Assembly (NCBI GenBank): GCA_038240605.1 | Contig: JBBSDP010000005.1 | Location: forward strand, 1 to 64,000 | DNA: 64,000 nt | Direction: 5' to 3' | From: JBBSDP01 sp038240605 | Lineage (GTDB): Bacteria; Planctomycetota; Phycisphaerae; Tepidisphaerales; Tepidisphaeraceae | Program-made: the position numbers and the translations under genes | The notes under the pieces: model-generated | Seen by the model: only the letters and a program-made list of their open reading frames with translations | Database searches by the model: none | Told to the model about the DNA's origin: nothing | Shown: one piece after another, positions 35,661-49,186 of the stretch | How positions within the stretch are numbered: position 1 is the stretch's first letter | Layout: each line of letters opens with the position of its first letter

Positions 35661-36875
35661 TTGAGCGCGCTACTGACCACGATCTTTTCCTACGAAGCGC
35701 AATCCAACGATGGCCGTCGATTGGCGGGCACGATCGACGCCGCCAACGTGGATGCTGCCATGGGCCGGTTGCAGGCGCTTCAGCTTCGAGTGATGAAGCT
35801 CGAGCCGGCCAGTGCCATCGTCCCCCGCGGGCGAGCGCTGGGTACGAGCGAATTCCTCGCGTTCAACCAGCAACTGGCGCAGCTCACGCGCAGCGGCCTG
35901 CCCGTCGAGCAGGGGCTTCGGCTGATCGCGGGGGACCTGCGGCGCGGCCGTCTCGCCCGCGCGATTGGTCAGGTTGCCGATGCGCTGGAACAGGGCGTTC
36001 CACTGGCTGATGCGTTTGCGCCGCACCGTGGACAATTTCCGCCGCTCTACGGCCGGCTGATCGACGCCGGCATCCGGTCGGGCGACCTGCCTTCGGTCCT
36101 CCTGGGTTTGGGACGTCACCTGGAAATGGTGCAACGACTGCGCGCCACGCTCGGGCGAGCGATTTCCTACCCGCTCATGGTCATGGTGGGCCTGGCACTG
36201 GTGACGGTGTTTCTCAGCGTCTGGGTGATCCCCGTCTTCGGCGAACTGTACGCAAGCTTCCATCAGGCGCTTCCCTGGCCGACGCAGCTCCTGATGTCGA
36301 TGTCACGCGTCGGCCCGGTCGCGGTTGGTCTCTTGCTCGCACTGGTCCTGGTGGGGCCGTTCATCTGGGCGTGGCTGCGACTGACGTCCTGGGGCAGCGC
36401 GCTCGGCGAGCGGATCGTGTTGCCACTGCCGCTGATCGGTCCAGTCCTGCGCGCGAGCCTCGCCGCACGCTGGTGCGATGCGACGAAGATCGCAATCGAC
36501 GCGGGCCTGGACTTGCCAGCTGCTATTGAGCTGGCCAGTGATGCCACCGGTTCGAATGGCCTTCAGGCAGACGGCCGGCTCCTGATCGATCTACTGCGCG
36601 ATGGCTCGCCGCTCACGTCGGCCCACACGAAACTGCTGCCCCCGAGCGTGCCGGCGGCCATCGAGTTCGCATCGGCCCACAACGATCTGTCGAACGTCAT
36701 GGCGACGCTGGCGGAAATGTATCAGCGGCAGGCGGAGCTGCGCGTCGAGGCGATTCCGTCGATCCTGACGCCGTTACTGCTGATCTTCATGGCCGCGTCG
36801 ATTGGTTTCGTATTGGTTGGGCTGTTGCTCCCCGTCATACGCCTGATCGACAACCTCCTGAGGATAAAAATTTAG
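35661..36875 (+). CDS. Type II secretion/pilus platform protein GspF (copy 1)
   Basis: A 404-residue inner-membrane platform protein with a TTG start preceded by GGGAGGATC. The N-terminal domain starts FSYEAQSNDGRRLAGTIDA, which is the GspF signature. The two T2SSF domains contain FNQQLAQLTRSGLPVEQGLR and, in the second, WCDATKIAIDAGLDLPAAIE. Transmembrane helices are at about 170-195, 225-245 and 375-400. It converts ATPase motion into pseudopilus growth. A second, diverged GspF follows three bases after its stop. Confidence 0.92.
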   Translation: MSALLTTIFSYEAQSNDGRRLAGTIDAANVDAAMGRLQALQLRVMKLEPASAIVPRGRALGTSEFLAFNQQLAQLTRSGLPVEQGLRLIAGDLRRGRLARAIGQVADALEQGVPLADAFAPHRGQFPPLYGRLIDAGIRSGDLPSVLLGLGRHLEMVQRLRATLGRAISYPLMVMVGLALVTVFLSVWVIPVFGELYASFHQALPWPTQLLMSMSRVGPVAVGLLLALVLVGPFIWAWLRLTSWGSALGERIVLPLPLIGPVLRASLAARWCDATKIAIDAGLDLPAAIELASDATGSNGLQADGRLLIDLLRDGSPLTSAHTKLLPPSVPAAIEFASAHNDLSNVMATLAEMYQRQAELRVEAIPSILTPLLLIFMAASIGFVLVGLLLPVIRLIDNLLRIKI

Positions 36876-36878
36876 ACG

Positions 36879-38174
36879 ATGGGCGAGCAAGTCATTCAAT
36901 ATGCCTCAGCCGGTCACGCGCGTGCTCGCGGCAGTGCCGGGCCAAGCGGTGCGCTCTGGTGGACGCTGCAAATTAGTTCCCTGATCCTGGGCGCGGGCCT
37001 GATCGCCGGAATCGGGACCGCCGTCGCGGAGGGACTATCGCAATTCATTGGAATGCTGACGCCACTCGGGACGCTGCTGATCCTGGTCGCGCTGGTGGTG
37101 CTGATGCGAGGATTGCGCCGCTCGTGGAACTCGGCCGCGCTGGAATATCTCGAGCAGGCGGTTCGGCTGAACCTGCCGTTGCCTCCCATGCTTCGCGCGG
37201 CCGAAACCGGAGAACGAAAGTTCGTGCGCCGAAGGCTGGCCGTGCTGCGAACGCAGATCGAAGATGGCAACAACATCGGCGACGCCCTGGCTCGCGCTCT
37301 GCCTGGGCTGCCGCCGCGGCTGCGCGGGTTGGTAGTCTCCGCCGAACGCTCCGGCCGATTGGCGCCGACCCTTCATCGCATCATCCGGCAGGATCGGCAC
37401 ATCCTCCAGCGGGATCCGATTCGGCGGATCTACCTCCGTTGGTACCCGATCATCCTCCTGCTGGCCCTGGGGGCGGTGATCAGCGGGGTCGGAATCTACG
37501 GCATGCCGAGGTTGATGAGCTTGTGTCGTGATTTTCACCTTAAGTTTCCCTTCGCGGCTGCCTGGTGGACTGCCAATGCGTTCCGCGACTACGCCTTGCC
37601 AATTGCGATGGCGGGCACTGCCATCTTTTGCGGGCAGATGTTCGTCCAGTTATTTCACCCGCGCTACGCCGGCGCCGGACCGATGCACCGGCTGACCGAT
37701 CGTCTCGCCTGGAACCTGCCGATCGCACGGACGATCGTGCGCGGACGGGCGCTGGGCGATGTGTGCGACTCGCTCGCTGCGGCGATCCAAGCGGGACGAT
37801 CGCTCCACCAGTCTTTGAACGAGGCGTCGGATACGCGGAGCAATGCCGTGTTGCAACACCGGCTTCTCAAATGGGCCGCTGCGATCGCGGCCGGACTCAG
37901 CATCGAACAAGCCGCCCGCGCGGCACGGATGCCGGCGCTGGTCGTCGGAATGGTTGCCACCGCCAGCGATACCCCCGACCTCTCACGCATCTTCGAGTTT
38001 TTGGCCCGCTACTATGACGGCCAGTTCAACCGCGCCGCCGTGCTCCTGGAAAGCGCCGTCATTCCTGGCATTTCGATCGCGTTCGGCGGCGTCGTGCTGC
38101 TCGTTGCCCTCAGCCTGTTCATTCCGCTCACGGGTATTTTGCAGACACTCCTGCCCAAAGGATCGGTGTGGTAA
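36879..38174 (+). CDS. GspF-like platform protein (copy 2)
   Basis: A 431-residue diverged relative of the preceding gene. The N-terminal extension is replaced by two hydrophobic segments (residues 25-75). The two T2SSF modules can still be recognised: AVRLNLPLPPMLRAAETGER, LARALPGLPPRLRGLVVSAE, and later VCDSLAAAIQAGRSLHQSLN. The stop TAA overlaps the next start (TAATG at 38172-38176), so translation is coupled. Two different GspF proteins in one operon suggest a heterodimeric platform. Confidence 0.85.
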   Translation: MGEQVIQYASAGHARARGSAGPSGALWWTLQISSLILGAGLIAGIGTAVAEGLSQFIGMLTPLGTLLILVALVVLMRGLRRSWNSAALEYLEQAVRLNLPLPPMLRAAETGERKFVRRRLAVLRTQIEDGNNIGDALARALPGLPPRLRGLVVSAERSGRLAPTLHRIIRQDRHILQRDPIRRIYLRWYPIILLLALGAVISGVGIYGMPRLMSLCRDFHLKFPFAAAWWTANAFRDYALPIAMAGTAIFCGQMFVQLFHPRYAGAGPMHRLTDRLAWNLPIARTIVRGRALGDVCDSLAAAIQAGRSLHQSLNEASDTRSNAVLQHRLLKWAAAIAAGLSIEQAARAARMPALVVGMVATASDTPDLSRIFEFLARYYDGQFNRAAVLLESAVIPGISIAFGGVVLLVALSLFIPLTGILQTLLPKGSVW

Positions 38175-38500
38175 TGAATCGCCGGCACGGATTCTTCGTG
38201 ATCGATGGCGTGGTCGGCATCGCCATCATGGGCGCACTGCTCGCGATGCTGTCCGTGGCCCTCAGCTACCAGCATCGTGTCTCGCAGTCCTTATCCAACG
38301 CTCGCGCGGCTATTCGGAAGGCGGAATCGGCTCTCGCCGACGCCCAGGCCGGACGCCCCGTGACTCAAGTTCAAATGCGTTCCGTTCAGGGCGGCAATAC
38401 GCCTCCCGGCTTCGCCTGGGTCGAAGCCACGGCGACGGACGGTTCACAGACCGTCCGACTCGTCGGTCTCATCCCCCAGACCACGGGAGCCACGCCATGA
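38174..38500 (+). CDS. Pseudopilin-like protein 1
   Basis: A 108-residue protein with a type IV prepilin N terminus: RRHG|FFVIDGVVGIAIMGAL, with Asp in place of the usual Glu at position +5 after the cleavage glycine. The hydrophobic helix covers about residues 10-32, and the rest is a short, mostly extended domain. The ATG at 38174 overlaps the stop of the GspF gene. A GTG at 38168 is also possible. Its stop overlaps the next ATG (ATGA at 38497-38500). Confidence 0.85.
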   Translation: MNRRHGFFVIDGVVGIAIMGALLAMLSVALSYQHRVSQSLSNARAAIRKAESALADAQAGRPVTQVQMRSVQGGNTPPGFAWVEATATDGSQTVRLVGLIPQTTGATP

Positions 38501-38949
38501 AGCGCACGCGCCTGGGCGGATTAGTGCTCATGGACATGATGATATCGGTGGCGCTGGTCGGCGCGGCCCTGTCGTTCGCCGTCGCGCTGATCCGCATTAC
38601 ACTGCGCACCGATCATGGCATCGCCGACGCGCAGTGGATGGCGACGAACGCCGACGCCGCCCTCTCGGTTTTACGCCAGGATGTCTGGCGTTCGCCCGCC
38701 TTGCGGTCCGATGGGGATCGCGAACTTTGGCTAGAGACTGCCGGCTCCGCACCGATCCACTGGTCCGCCACCGAATCCGGTGCGTTACGTCGCGAAGCGC
38801 CTGGCGAACCGCCGCGCATCTGGCAACTCGGTCCGCAAATCACCTTCACGGTTCAGGGGCCGACGGTCGATCTCAACGCTCCCTCTGATCCGGTTGCGGT
38901 GACGCTAGTCAGCCAGCGAGCGCTGCTCGCACGAAAGGGGGGATCGTGA
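38497..38949 (+). CDS. Pseudopilin-like protein 2 (GspJ-type)
   Basis: A 150-residue protein with the prepilin N terminus RLGG|LVLMDMMISVALVGAA, again with Asp at +5. Hydrophobic helix at about residues 8-32. The body contains TNADAALSVLRQDVWRSPAL, which resembles GspJ minor pseudopilins. Start and stop overlap the neighbours by four bases (ATGA and GTGA), which shows strong translational coupling. Confidence 0.85.
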   Translation: MKRTRLGGLVLMDMMISVALVGAALSFAVALIRITLRTDHGIADAQWMATNADAALSVLRQDVWRSPALRSDGDRELWLETAGSAPIHWSATESGALRREAPGEPPRIWQLGPQITFTVQGPTVDLNAPSDPVAVTLVSQRALLARKGGS

Positions 38950-39374
38950 TCGTTCACCGCATGCGCGGCCGGACGCGTCACGGCACCGCCACGCTCTGCG
39001 CCATCATCCTGATCGGATTGATCGGCGCCACCCTTGCCGGGATCGCCGCGTCCTCCGCCGCTGAGGTCCGCCGAACGCGCGGGCTGGCAGAGGAGGCACG
39101 GCTTCGCCAGCTTCTGCTCGCGGGAGCGGTGGAAACGGTGACCCGCTCGGTAGACTGGAAAGCCATGCAATCGCAAACGCGCTGGACGCTCGATCTGCCG
39201 GAGGAATTGAAAGATGACGCTGAGGTCAAACTACAGTTTGATCCTGCGTCAGCCGACACTGCCAGCGTTCGCGTCACTGCACGTTTCCGCGCCCACACCG
39301 CGGAGCAGGTTCTTGGGCTGACCCACTCATATGGGAAATGGGAGATCCTCTCCACGCAATTGGAAAAACGTTAG
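38946..39374 (+). CDS. Pseudopilin-like protein 3 (GspK-like position)
   Basis: A 142-residue protein with a GTG start at 38946. After a basic leader, the hydrophobic segment reads GTATLCAIILIGLIGATLAG. It lacks an acidic residue at +5, as do GspK-type tip pseudopilins, but it is much shorter than GspK. The rest (LAEEARLRQLLLAGAVETVT onward) is helical then extended. It is the last gene of the operon, and its stop is 15 bases from the stop of the convergent PVC dehydrogenase. Confidence 0.75.
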   Translation: MIVHRMRGRTRHGTATLCAIILIGLIGATLAGIAASSAAEVRRTRGLAEEARLRQLLLAGAVETVTRSVDWKAMQSQTRWTLDLPEELKDDAEVKLQFDPASADTASVRVTARFRAHTAEQVLGLTHSYGKWEILSTQLEKR

Positions 39375-39388
39375 CGCAGCGGCCAGCA

Positions 39389-42385
39389 TCATTTGCCGGC
39401 GGCAGGTTGCGTTGCCGGAAGGACGACCTGATCGGGACCCGCGAGATAGGCGAGGAGATCGCGGGTGTCGTTGTCGCTGAGCCCGTCGAGCAGGCCCTCG
39501 GGCATCATCGATGTTCCCGACGCCTTCTGTTTGGCGATCTCCTGCTTTTGAAGGATCAGATCTTCGGTCGGCGTGCGCAGGGTGATCGTCTGCGGCGAAT
39601 CCTTGCTGACGATCCCGGTGATGACCTGACCATCCTTCTTCTGAACGATCGTCATCTGGTAATCCTTCGAGACGACCGAGTTGGGATCGAGCACTTTCCC
39701 GAGCAGGTAGTCCATGTTTGCCCGCTGCGATCCGGTGATGTTGGGCGCCAGCGTTCCGCCGGAATCGAATAGCGTATGGCAGAGCGCGCAGCTCTTGGAA
39801 AAGAGCAGCCGTCCGTTGGAGCGGTCCGCGTATTTCAGCTTCTCCGGCGGATATTTCTTCTTGTACTCGGCGATGCGGGCGGCCTTGTCCCCGGTGGAGG
39901 GTCGAATGGTTCCCCACACCGCCGCCAGCTTCTTGCTCACTTGCGGATCGTTCAGGCCTGAGATCTGGCGGACGACGAACGCCGACACATCGCGCCGAGG
40001 GACCTTCTCCTGCTCGACGGCATCGAGCAGCGCCAGGGCCGTCGGTGGGCGGGAGGCGAGCGCGATGAGCGCGTCGCGTTTGTCGGAGTCGCTGAGGGCG
40101 CGGTAATCCTCAAGCAGGATTTGCGTGGTTCGATCGTCGCCGAACGCGGCGGCCGCGCGGATGGCCGGCCCGCTGACGGCCACATCGGTGATCAGCTTTT
40201 CAAGCAGTGCGGCGAGCTGCGGATCCCTGACCTGGATCAGCCCTTCCAGCGCGCTGCGCCGCTCGGCCGGCTCGGCCTTCGCGTCAACCACGACCTCCCG
40301 CAGCACGGGCACGATCTGCCGGTTTCCGAAGAGCAGCGACAGGACCCGCGCCTGGACCCGCACCTCGCGGTCCGGGCTCTTGTCGAGCCTGGATGCCAGT
40401 ATTTCCCAGCCATTGGGCATCGGCGGATTGCGTTGCTCGCGCAGGGCGTCATGCATCCCCACCAGTACATCACGGTGAATCGCGGGATCGCTCGATTGGT
40501 CCAGCAGACGAACGAGCGGATCGAGCTGAAGCGGCGCGATGCGGCGCGCCAGGTATTCGCGGACAATCGGGATCTGCGAGCCCGCGATCAGCTCCGACGC
40601 CGACCGCGCCGGATCAATCGCGGCGAGCGGCTCCACGCCGTACCAGTCCATGAGCGGCAGGTTGGCATCGGACATATCTTCGCGATGCCCCAGCAGCGCC
40701 GCGGCAATGGCCCATCGTTTGTTCGGATCGGTCCTCTGGAGCGCGGATGCGACCTCGAGCCGTACCACCGGCGAGGCGTCGGACTTCGCCAGCTCTGTCA
40801 GTCGAGCGAGAATGGCATCGGAGGGCTTGCGCTCATCCAAAGCAAGTCGAATCGCCCAGCCACGAACCGCTGGCTCGGGGTGGTCCAGCAAGCCGCGAAG
40901 CAGGGCTTCGTCGGCGGCACCAACGCCATACAGGGCCCATAGCGCGCGAAGCTTTCGGGGGACCTGCGGCTGCTCCTTCAGATAACCGAGCAGCGCCGGC
41001 GCGGTGGCCGGATCGAGCTTGCCGGCGACGGCGCGCTCCTGGAGCAACCGCCGGGCGTGACGAACCCACCAGTCGTTCTTCTGAAGCTGGAGTTTCACCA
41101 GCTCGGCGTCACTCAGCGCGGCAAGGTTCAGGGTTGACAGGTCCGCGCGCGGCGCGGCCGATGAGGCGTACGTCACCTTGTAGATGCGTCCGTTGCTGCG
41201 ATCGACGGCGTCGTAGTTGTGGCACTCGCCGGTGTCAGTCCAGTCGGCGACGAAAACGCCGCCGTCCGGGCCATAGTGCAGGTCGATGCCGCGGAACCAG
41301 GTGTCGTTGGCGAAGAGAAAATCCTTCCCGTGATGGGCGACGTAGCCGGAGCCCTTGCGCTCCAGCACGTCGTGATTGACGCGATTACCGTGCAAGTTGC
41401 ACATGAAGATGCCGTCGCGATACGAATCGGGCCAGTTGTCCCCCAGGTAAACCATCGCCCCGACGTGGGCGTGCCCGCCGCCCGCCGCGTCGTGCGCGCC
41501 CAGGCCGCCGCGCGAGCTGGTCCAGTCGCCGCCGCCCCAGTGGAGGTGGTCGGCGCAGGTGTTCATGAGGCTGAACGTGTTGGGCGTCACGTCTTCGCCG
41601 TACATGCGCTGGTAATGGGCGCCGGGGATCACGTGCCACAGGTGGGCGATCACGCAGTTGGTGATGAACGCCTGGCCATAATCGTCCCAGTCGAGCCCCC
41701 ACGGATTCGTGGTGCCCGATGCAACGACCTCGAACGTCTTGCGCGTCGGGTGAAACCGCCATACGCCGCAGTTGAGGTGGACGCGCTGCGCATCGGTCGC
41801 GCCCGGCGGACCGACGTGCGAATCCGATTGGATGCCGTTGAGCCCATAGAGCCACCCGTCAGGCCCCCAGTCGAGGCGGTTGATCACGTTGTGCTTCGTC
41901 TGCGTATTCCACCCATCCAGTACCACTTGAGGCGGTCCCGAGGGCTGGTCCTCACCGTCGCGCATCGGGATGAAGACGAGGTTGGGAATGGAGCAAAGCC
42001 ACACGCCGCCAAATCCCACGGCGATGCTCGAAACGTTCACGCCCTTGTCGTAGAAAATTTTCTTGGTGTGGAAATGGCCCGAGCCATCCGGGTCGTCGAA
42101 GATGACGATTCGATCTTTCCCCTCCGCGCCCGGCGGAAGCCACTTCGGATAGGTCATCGATTCGACGACCCAGAGCCGTCCCCGATCGTCGAAGGTAAAC
42201 GCGATCGGTTGTACGACGTCCGGCTCACCGGCGAACAATGTCGCCTTAAATCCATCCGGCAGTGTCATGTGTCCCGCAGCCTCGGTCGCCGGAACAGGGT
42301 GATCCGCAGAGTGAGCCGGCGCGGCGGCGAAGCAGCGCGACGCCGTGACAACCAAACCGAGGGCGGCACCGAAAAGGCTTTGCAT
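39389..42385 (-). CDS. PVC-type membrane-bound dehydrogenase with HEAT repeats and CxxCH haem site
   Basis: About 998 residues with a signal peptide (FGAALGLVVTASRCFAAAP). Domains in order: a six-bladed sugar-dehydrogenase-like beta propeller (residues 35-400, with GRLWVVESMTYPKWLP and HFHTKKIFYDKGVNVSSIAV), a HEAT-repeat middle (about 420-800), and a C-terminal cytochrome c module with the haem site CALCH (near residue 865) and a distal Met in GTSMMPEGL. This architecture is typical of Planctomycetes and Verrucomicrobia. It is probably a periplasmic oxidase or dehydrogenase of a sugar-like substrate. A GTG start at 42451 would add 22 residues. It converges with the pseudopilin operon. Confidence 0.92.
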   Translation of the reverse strand: MQSLFGAALGLVVTASRCFAAAPAHSADHPVPATEAAGHMTLPDGFKATLFAGEPDVVQPIAFTFDDRGRLWVVESMTYPKWLPPGAEGKDRIVIFDDPDGSGHFHTKKIFYDKGVNVSSIAVGFGGVWLCSIPNLVFIPMRDGEDQPSGPPQVVLDGWNTQTKHNVINRLDWGPDGWLYGLNGIQSDSHVGPPGATDAQRVHLNCGVWRFHPTRKTFEVVASGTTNPWGLDWDDYGQAFITNCVIAHLWHVIPGAHYQRMYGEDVTPNTFSLMNTCADHLHWGGGDWTSSRGGLGAHDAAGGGHAHVGAMVYLGDNWPDSYRDGIFMCNLHGNRVNHDVLERKGSGYVAHHGKDFLFANDTWFRGIDLHYGPDGGVFVADWTDTGECHNYDAVDRSNGRIYKVTYASSAAPRADLSTLNLAALSDAELVKLQLQKNDWWVRHARRLLQERAVAGKLDPATAPALLGYLKEQPQVPRKLRALWALYGVGAADEALLRGLLDHPEPAVRGWAIRLALDERKPSDAILARLTELAKSDASPVVRLEVASALQRTDPNKRWAIAAALLGHREDMSDANLPLMDWYGVEPLAAIDPARSASELIAGSQIPIVREYLARRIAPLQLDPLVRLLDQSSDPAIHRDVLVGMHDALREQRNPPMPNGWEILASRLDKSPDREVRVQARVLSLLFGNRQIVPVLREVVVDAKAEPAERRSALEGLIQVRDPQLAALLEKLITDVAVSGPAIRAAAAFGDDRTTQILLEDYRALSDSDKRDALIALASRPPTALALLDAVEQEKVPRRDVSAFVVRQISGLNDPQVSKKLAAVWGTIRPSTGDKAARIAEYKKKYPPEKLKYADRSNGRLLFSKSCALCHTLFDSGGTLAPNITGSQRANMDYLLGKVLDPNSVVSKDYQMTIVQKKDGQVITGIVSKDSPQTITLRTPTEDLILQKQEIAKQKASGTSMMPEGLLDGLSDNDTRDLLAYLAGPDQVVLPATQPAAGK

Positions 42386-42549
42386 GGATGTTTCCCAATC
42401 GCCAAAGAACAGAAAATGAAGAGCGGCCAAAAGCATCGCGGACGCCTTCACGATGTCAACCGCATCGATTCGCGTCAGTGCATTGCATCCTTGGCATCTT
42501 GGCGCCGTGGCGGTTCAAGCTCCGATCCGCTGGATTCCGGCGCGGCTTA

Positions 42550-42577
42550 TGGACAATCGCGAAAGATCCGATATACT
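42550..42577 (+). promoter_or_regulatory. Promoter of the DEAD-box helicase gene
   Basis: TGGACA (42550-42555), a 16-base spacer and TATACT (42572-42577) make a good sigma-70-type promoter. It predicts a 5' leader of about 150 bases before the ATG at 42736, in a 350-base gap with no other gene. Confidence 0.6.
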
Positions 42578-42735
42578 GTCTACTGACAACTGCCTGCCTT
42601 GATTCATCGGAACTCCTGCCTCGTGCGGTTTCTTCCTGATCGATCCACAGCTCAGTTGTAGCGCACCGACTGGTTTCCCGGCTTCCGCCGTGACCTTTTT
42701 GGGGTGCGCAAAGCATCACAAGAAGGGACCATCCG

Positions 42736-44130
<1,395 letters not shown>

Positions 44131-44171
44131 GCAGAAGCCAGGCGGCGTGCCGCTGGTGGCGGGAGGGCCTG

Positions 44172-44384
44172 CTACTTCCGCCACAGTTCCTTGCGGCGTT
44201 GCTTTTCCAGGCGTCGTGATTGGCGTGGGGATGTCTGCGCGTTCGCGTCTCGTCGGCCACCAAAGGTCGACCGCACGCGATGCGCGCAGGCAACGCCGGC
44301 AGCGGCGAGGTACGCTACGGGGCGAATGAGCCAACGGCCGAACCAATTCTCGGACGTCGGACGCGAAGCGGTATGAATGGACAT
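44172..44384 (-). CDS. Small membrane protein, unknown
   Basis: A 70-residue open frame with a central hydrophobic segment (LIRPVAYLAAAGVACAH) and a strongly basic C terminus (RQSRRLEKQRRKELWRK). An in-frame ATG at 44423 would add 13 residues. No family is recognised. It converges with the helicase gene. The composition is plausible for a small membrane protein, but chance coding is not excluded. Confidence 0.4.
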   Translation of the reverse strand: MSIHTASRPTSENWFGRWLIRPVAYLAAAGVACAHRVRSTFGGRRDANAQTSPRQSRRLEKQRRKELWRK

Positions 44385-44593
44385 GTTCACCTGTGAGTTT
44401 CGCTGGACGTTAGGGCAGTTCACCCCTCACCTAATGCAATTGATGTGCCGCTATTCGGCAGATAATGTGCCGCGGCATATTGGAGCGGTCAAAGCACCTT
44501 CGAGTTCTGGCAGGCACAGCCATATCGTCCGGTTGTGACGGGCGCAGGCGTCCGTACAATACTGACCTCTGATTCTTGCTTGAGGTCGGCAAA

Positions 44594-45823
44594 ATGGATG
44601 ATTTGACCGGTCGGCTCCTGGTCGTCGATGACGACGAGGGCAATCGGGACATGCTCTCACGCCGACTCCAGCGTGACGGATTTGTCGTCGGCGTCGCTTC
44701 CGACGGTCCCGAAGCAATGGCCGCCGTTGCACGCCAGCCGTTTGACCTCGTCCTGCTCGACATTGAAATGCCGGGGATGAACGGGTTCGAGGTGCTTCGT
44801 CACCTGCGCGACAAGCATCCGGCGACGCAGCTTCCGGTCATCATCGCAACCGCCCGCCACGACCGTAAGGACATCGTGGCCGCGCTGGAAATGGGGGCCA
44901 ACGACTTCGTCACCAAGCCGCTCGATTTTGCAGTGGTGATGGCGCGCGTCCGCACCCAGCTTTCCCACAAGCTTGCGGTCGACCGGATCATCTCTCTGGA
45001 GAGCGACCTGCGACGCCGAAATGATGATCTGGAACGGGCCAACGCCCGCATGCTGCGCAGCCTCGACCTGGCCAGCCGGATGCAGCAGTCGCTGCTTCCC
45101 GCCAGCCCGCTGCGCGTGCCGGGGCTCAACTTCGCCTGGGTGTACGAGCCGTGCGATGAGCTGGGCGGTGACATCCTCAACGTCTTTCCCCTCGGCCCAA
45201 ACCATGTCGGCCTCTATCTCCTGGACGTGAGCGGTCACGGCGTGCCCGCGGCGCTGCTCTCGGTCACGCTCAGCCGTATCCTGGCGATCGTGCCGGGCCA
45301 GCCTTCGCTCGTCGAGCAGCGCGGCGAAAACGGGCTGGAGCCGCGATCGCCCCGGTCCGTCGTCGATGAGCTTAACAGCCGGTTTCCGTCCGCCGGCGCT
45401 TACCTCCAGTATTTCACGCTCTTCTATGCGGTGCTCGATGTTCCGCGCCGGCGGATGACGTACATCTCCGCGGGCCATCCGCCGTCGCTTTACGTGCCGG
45501 CGCAGGGCGAGCCTCGCTTTCTCAATGACTGCGGCTTTGCCGTCGGGTGGTTCCCGGACGCCGAGTACGTCGAGTGCACGCTCGATCTACATGACGGCGA
45601 TCGCCTCTACCTTTATTCCGACGGATGCACGGAAACGATGAACGCTTCCTCCGTGCAGTTCGGCCGCGAACATCTGGCGGAGAGTCTGGTGGGCAGCCGG
45701 CCGGCGGCGCTACAGCAGAGTCTTGCCCTGCTGTTGGAGCAAATGAAACGCTTCCGTGGCGACGCGACAATCCTCGACGACGTGTCTGCGCTGGGTTTGG
45801 AGATCACCGGGGACAAGTCCTGA
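44594..45823 (+). CDS. Receiver domain fused to PP2C-type (RsbU/SpoIIE) phosphatase
   Basis: A 409-residue response regulator whose output is a serine phosphatase. Receiver domain 1-125: acidic pocket VVDDDEG, phosphoacceptor in LVLLDIEMPGMNG and lysine in FVTKPLDF. A helical linker (LESDLRRRNDDLERANARML) leads to the PP2C domain (about 185-405): LGGDILNVFPLG, LYLLDVSGHGVPAALLS and LYLYSDGCTETMN hold the metal-binding aspartates. GAGGTC precedes the ATG. Such enzymes usually dephosphorylate a STAS antagonist; one is encoded at 25383-25724. It is followed by a receiver and a hybrid kinase. Confidence 0.93.
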   Translation: MDDLTGRLLVVDDDEGNRDMLSRRLQRDGFVVGVASDGPEAMAAVARQPFDLVLLDIEMPGMNGFEVLRHLRDKHPATQLPVIIATARHDRKDIVAALEMGANDFVTKPLDFAVVMARVRTQLSHKLAVDRIISLESDLRRRNDDLERANARMLRSLDLASRMQQSLLPASPLRVPGLNFAWVYEPCDELGGDILNVFPLGPNHVGLYLLDVSGHGVPAALLSVTLSRILAIVPGQPSLVEQRGENGLEPRSPRSVVDELNSRFPSAGAYLQYFTLFYAVLDVPRRRMTYISAGHPPSLYVPAQGEPRFLNDCGFAVGWFPDAEYVECTLDLHDGDRLYLYSDGCTETMNASSVQFGREHLAESLVGSRPAALQQSLALLLEQMKRFRGDATILDDVSALGLEITGDKS

Positions 45824-45843
45824 AGACCGCGGGGTGTCCCTCT

Positions 45844-46230
45844 ATGCCAAGAATCCTGCTCGTCGAAGACAATGAATTGAACCGCGACATGCTCTCCCGC
45901 CGGCTCGCCGGCGTGGGGTTCGAGGTCCTGATCGCGGTCGATGGCCAGGAAGGCGTGGACAAGGCGCTCGCCGATCACCCAGACCTGATCCTGATGGACC
46001 TGAGCCTCCCGGTAGTTGACGGCTGGCAGGCCACGCGCCAGATCAAAGCCAATCCCCAGTGCAGCAGCATCCCCGTCATCGCCCTCACCTCCCACGCGAT
46101 GGGGGGCGACCAGAAGAAGGCCCTGGAGGCCGGCTGCGACGACTATGACACGAAGCCAGTGCGCCTCGATCGGCTGCTGGGGAAAATGAAGGCGCTATTG
46201 GATCGGCAGGCAGGGCTGAAAGGCTCGTGA
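45844..46230 (+). CDS. Single-domain response regulator (DivK/CheY-like)
   Basis: A 128-residue lone receiver. It starts MPRILLVEDNELNRDMLSRR, with phosphoacceptor in LILMDLSLPVVDG, the signalling residue in VIALTSHAM, and lysine in DTKPVRLDRL. It shares the NELNRDMLSRR helix with the upstream receiver-phosphatase (DEGNRDMLSRR), so the two receivers may have a common origin. It lies 20 bases from each neighbour, between the phosphatase and the hybrid kinase, so the three form one operon. Confidence 0.93.
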   Translation: MPRILLVEDNELNRDMLSRRLAGVGFEVLIAVDGQEGVDKALADHPDLILMDLSLPVVDGWQATRQIKANPQCSSIPVIALTSHAMGGDQKKALEAGCDDYDTKPVRLDRLLGKMKALLDRQAGLKGS

Positions 46231-46249
46231 ACTTCGATTCGGAGTCTCC

Positions 46250-49162
<2,913 letters not shown>

Positions 49163-49186
<24 letters not shown>

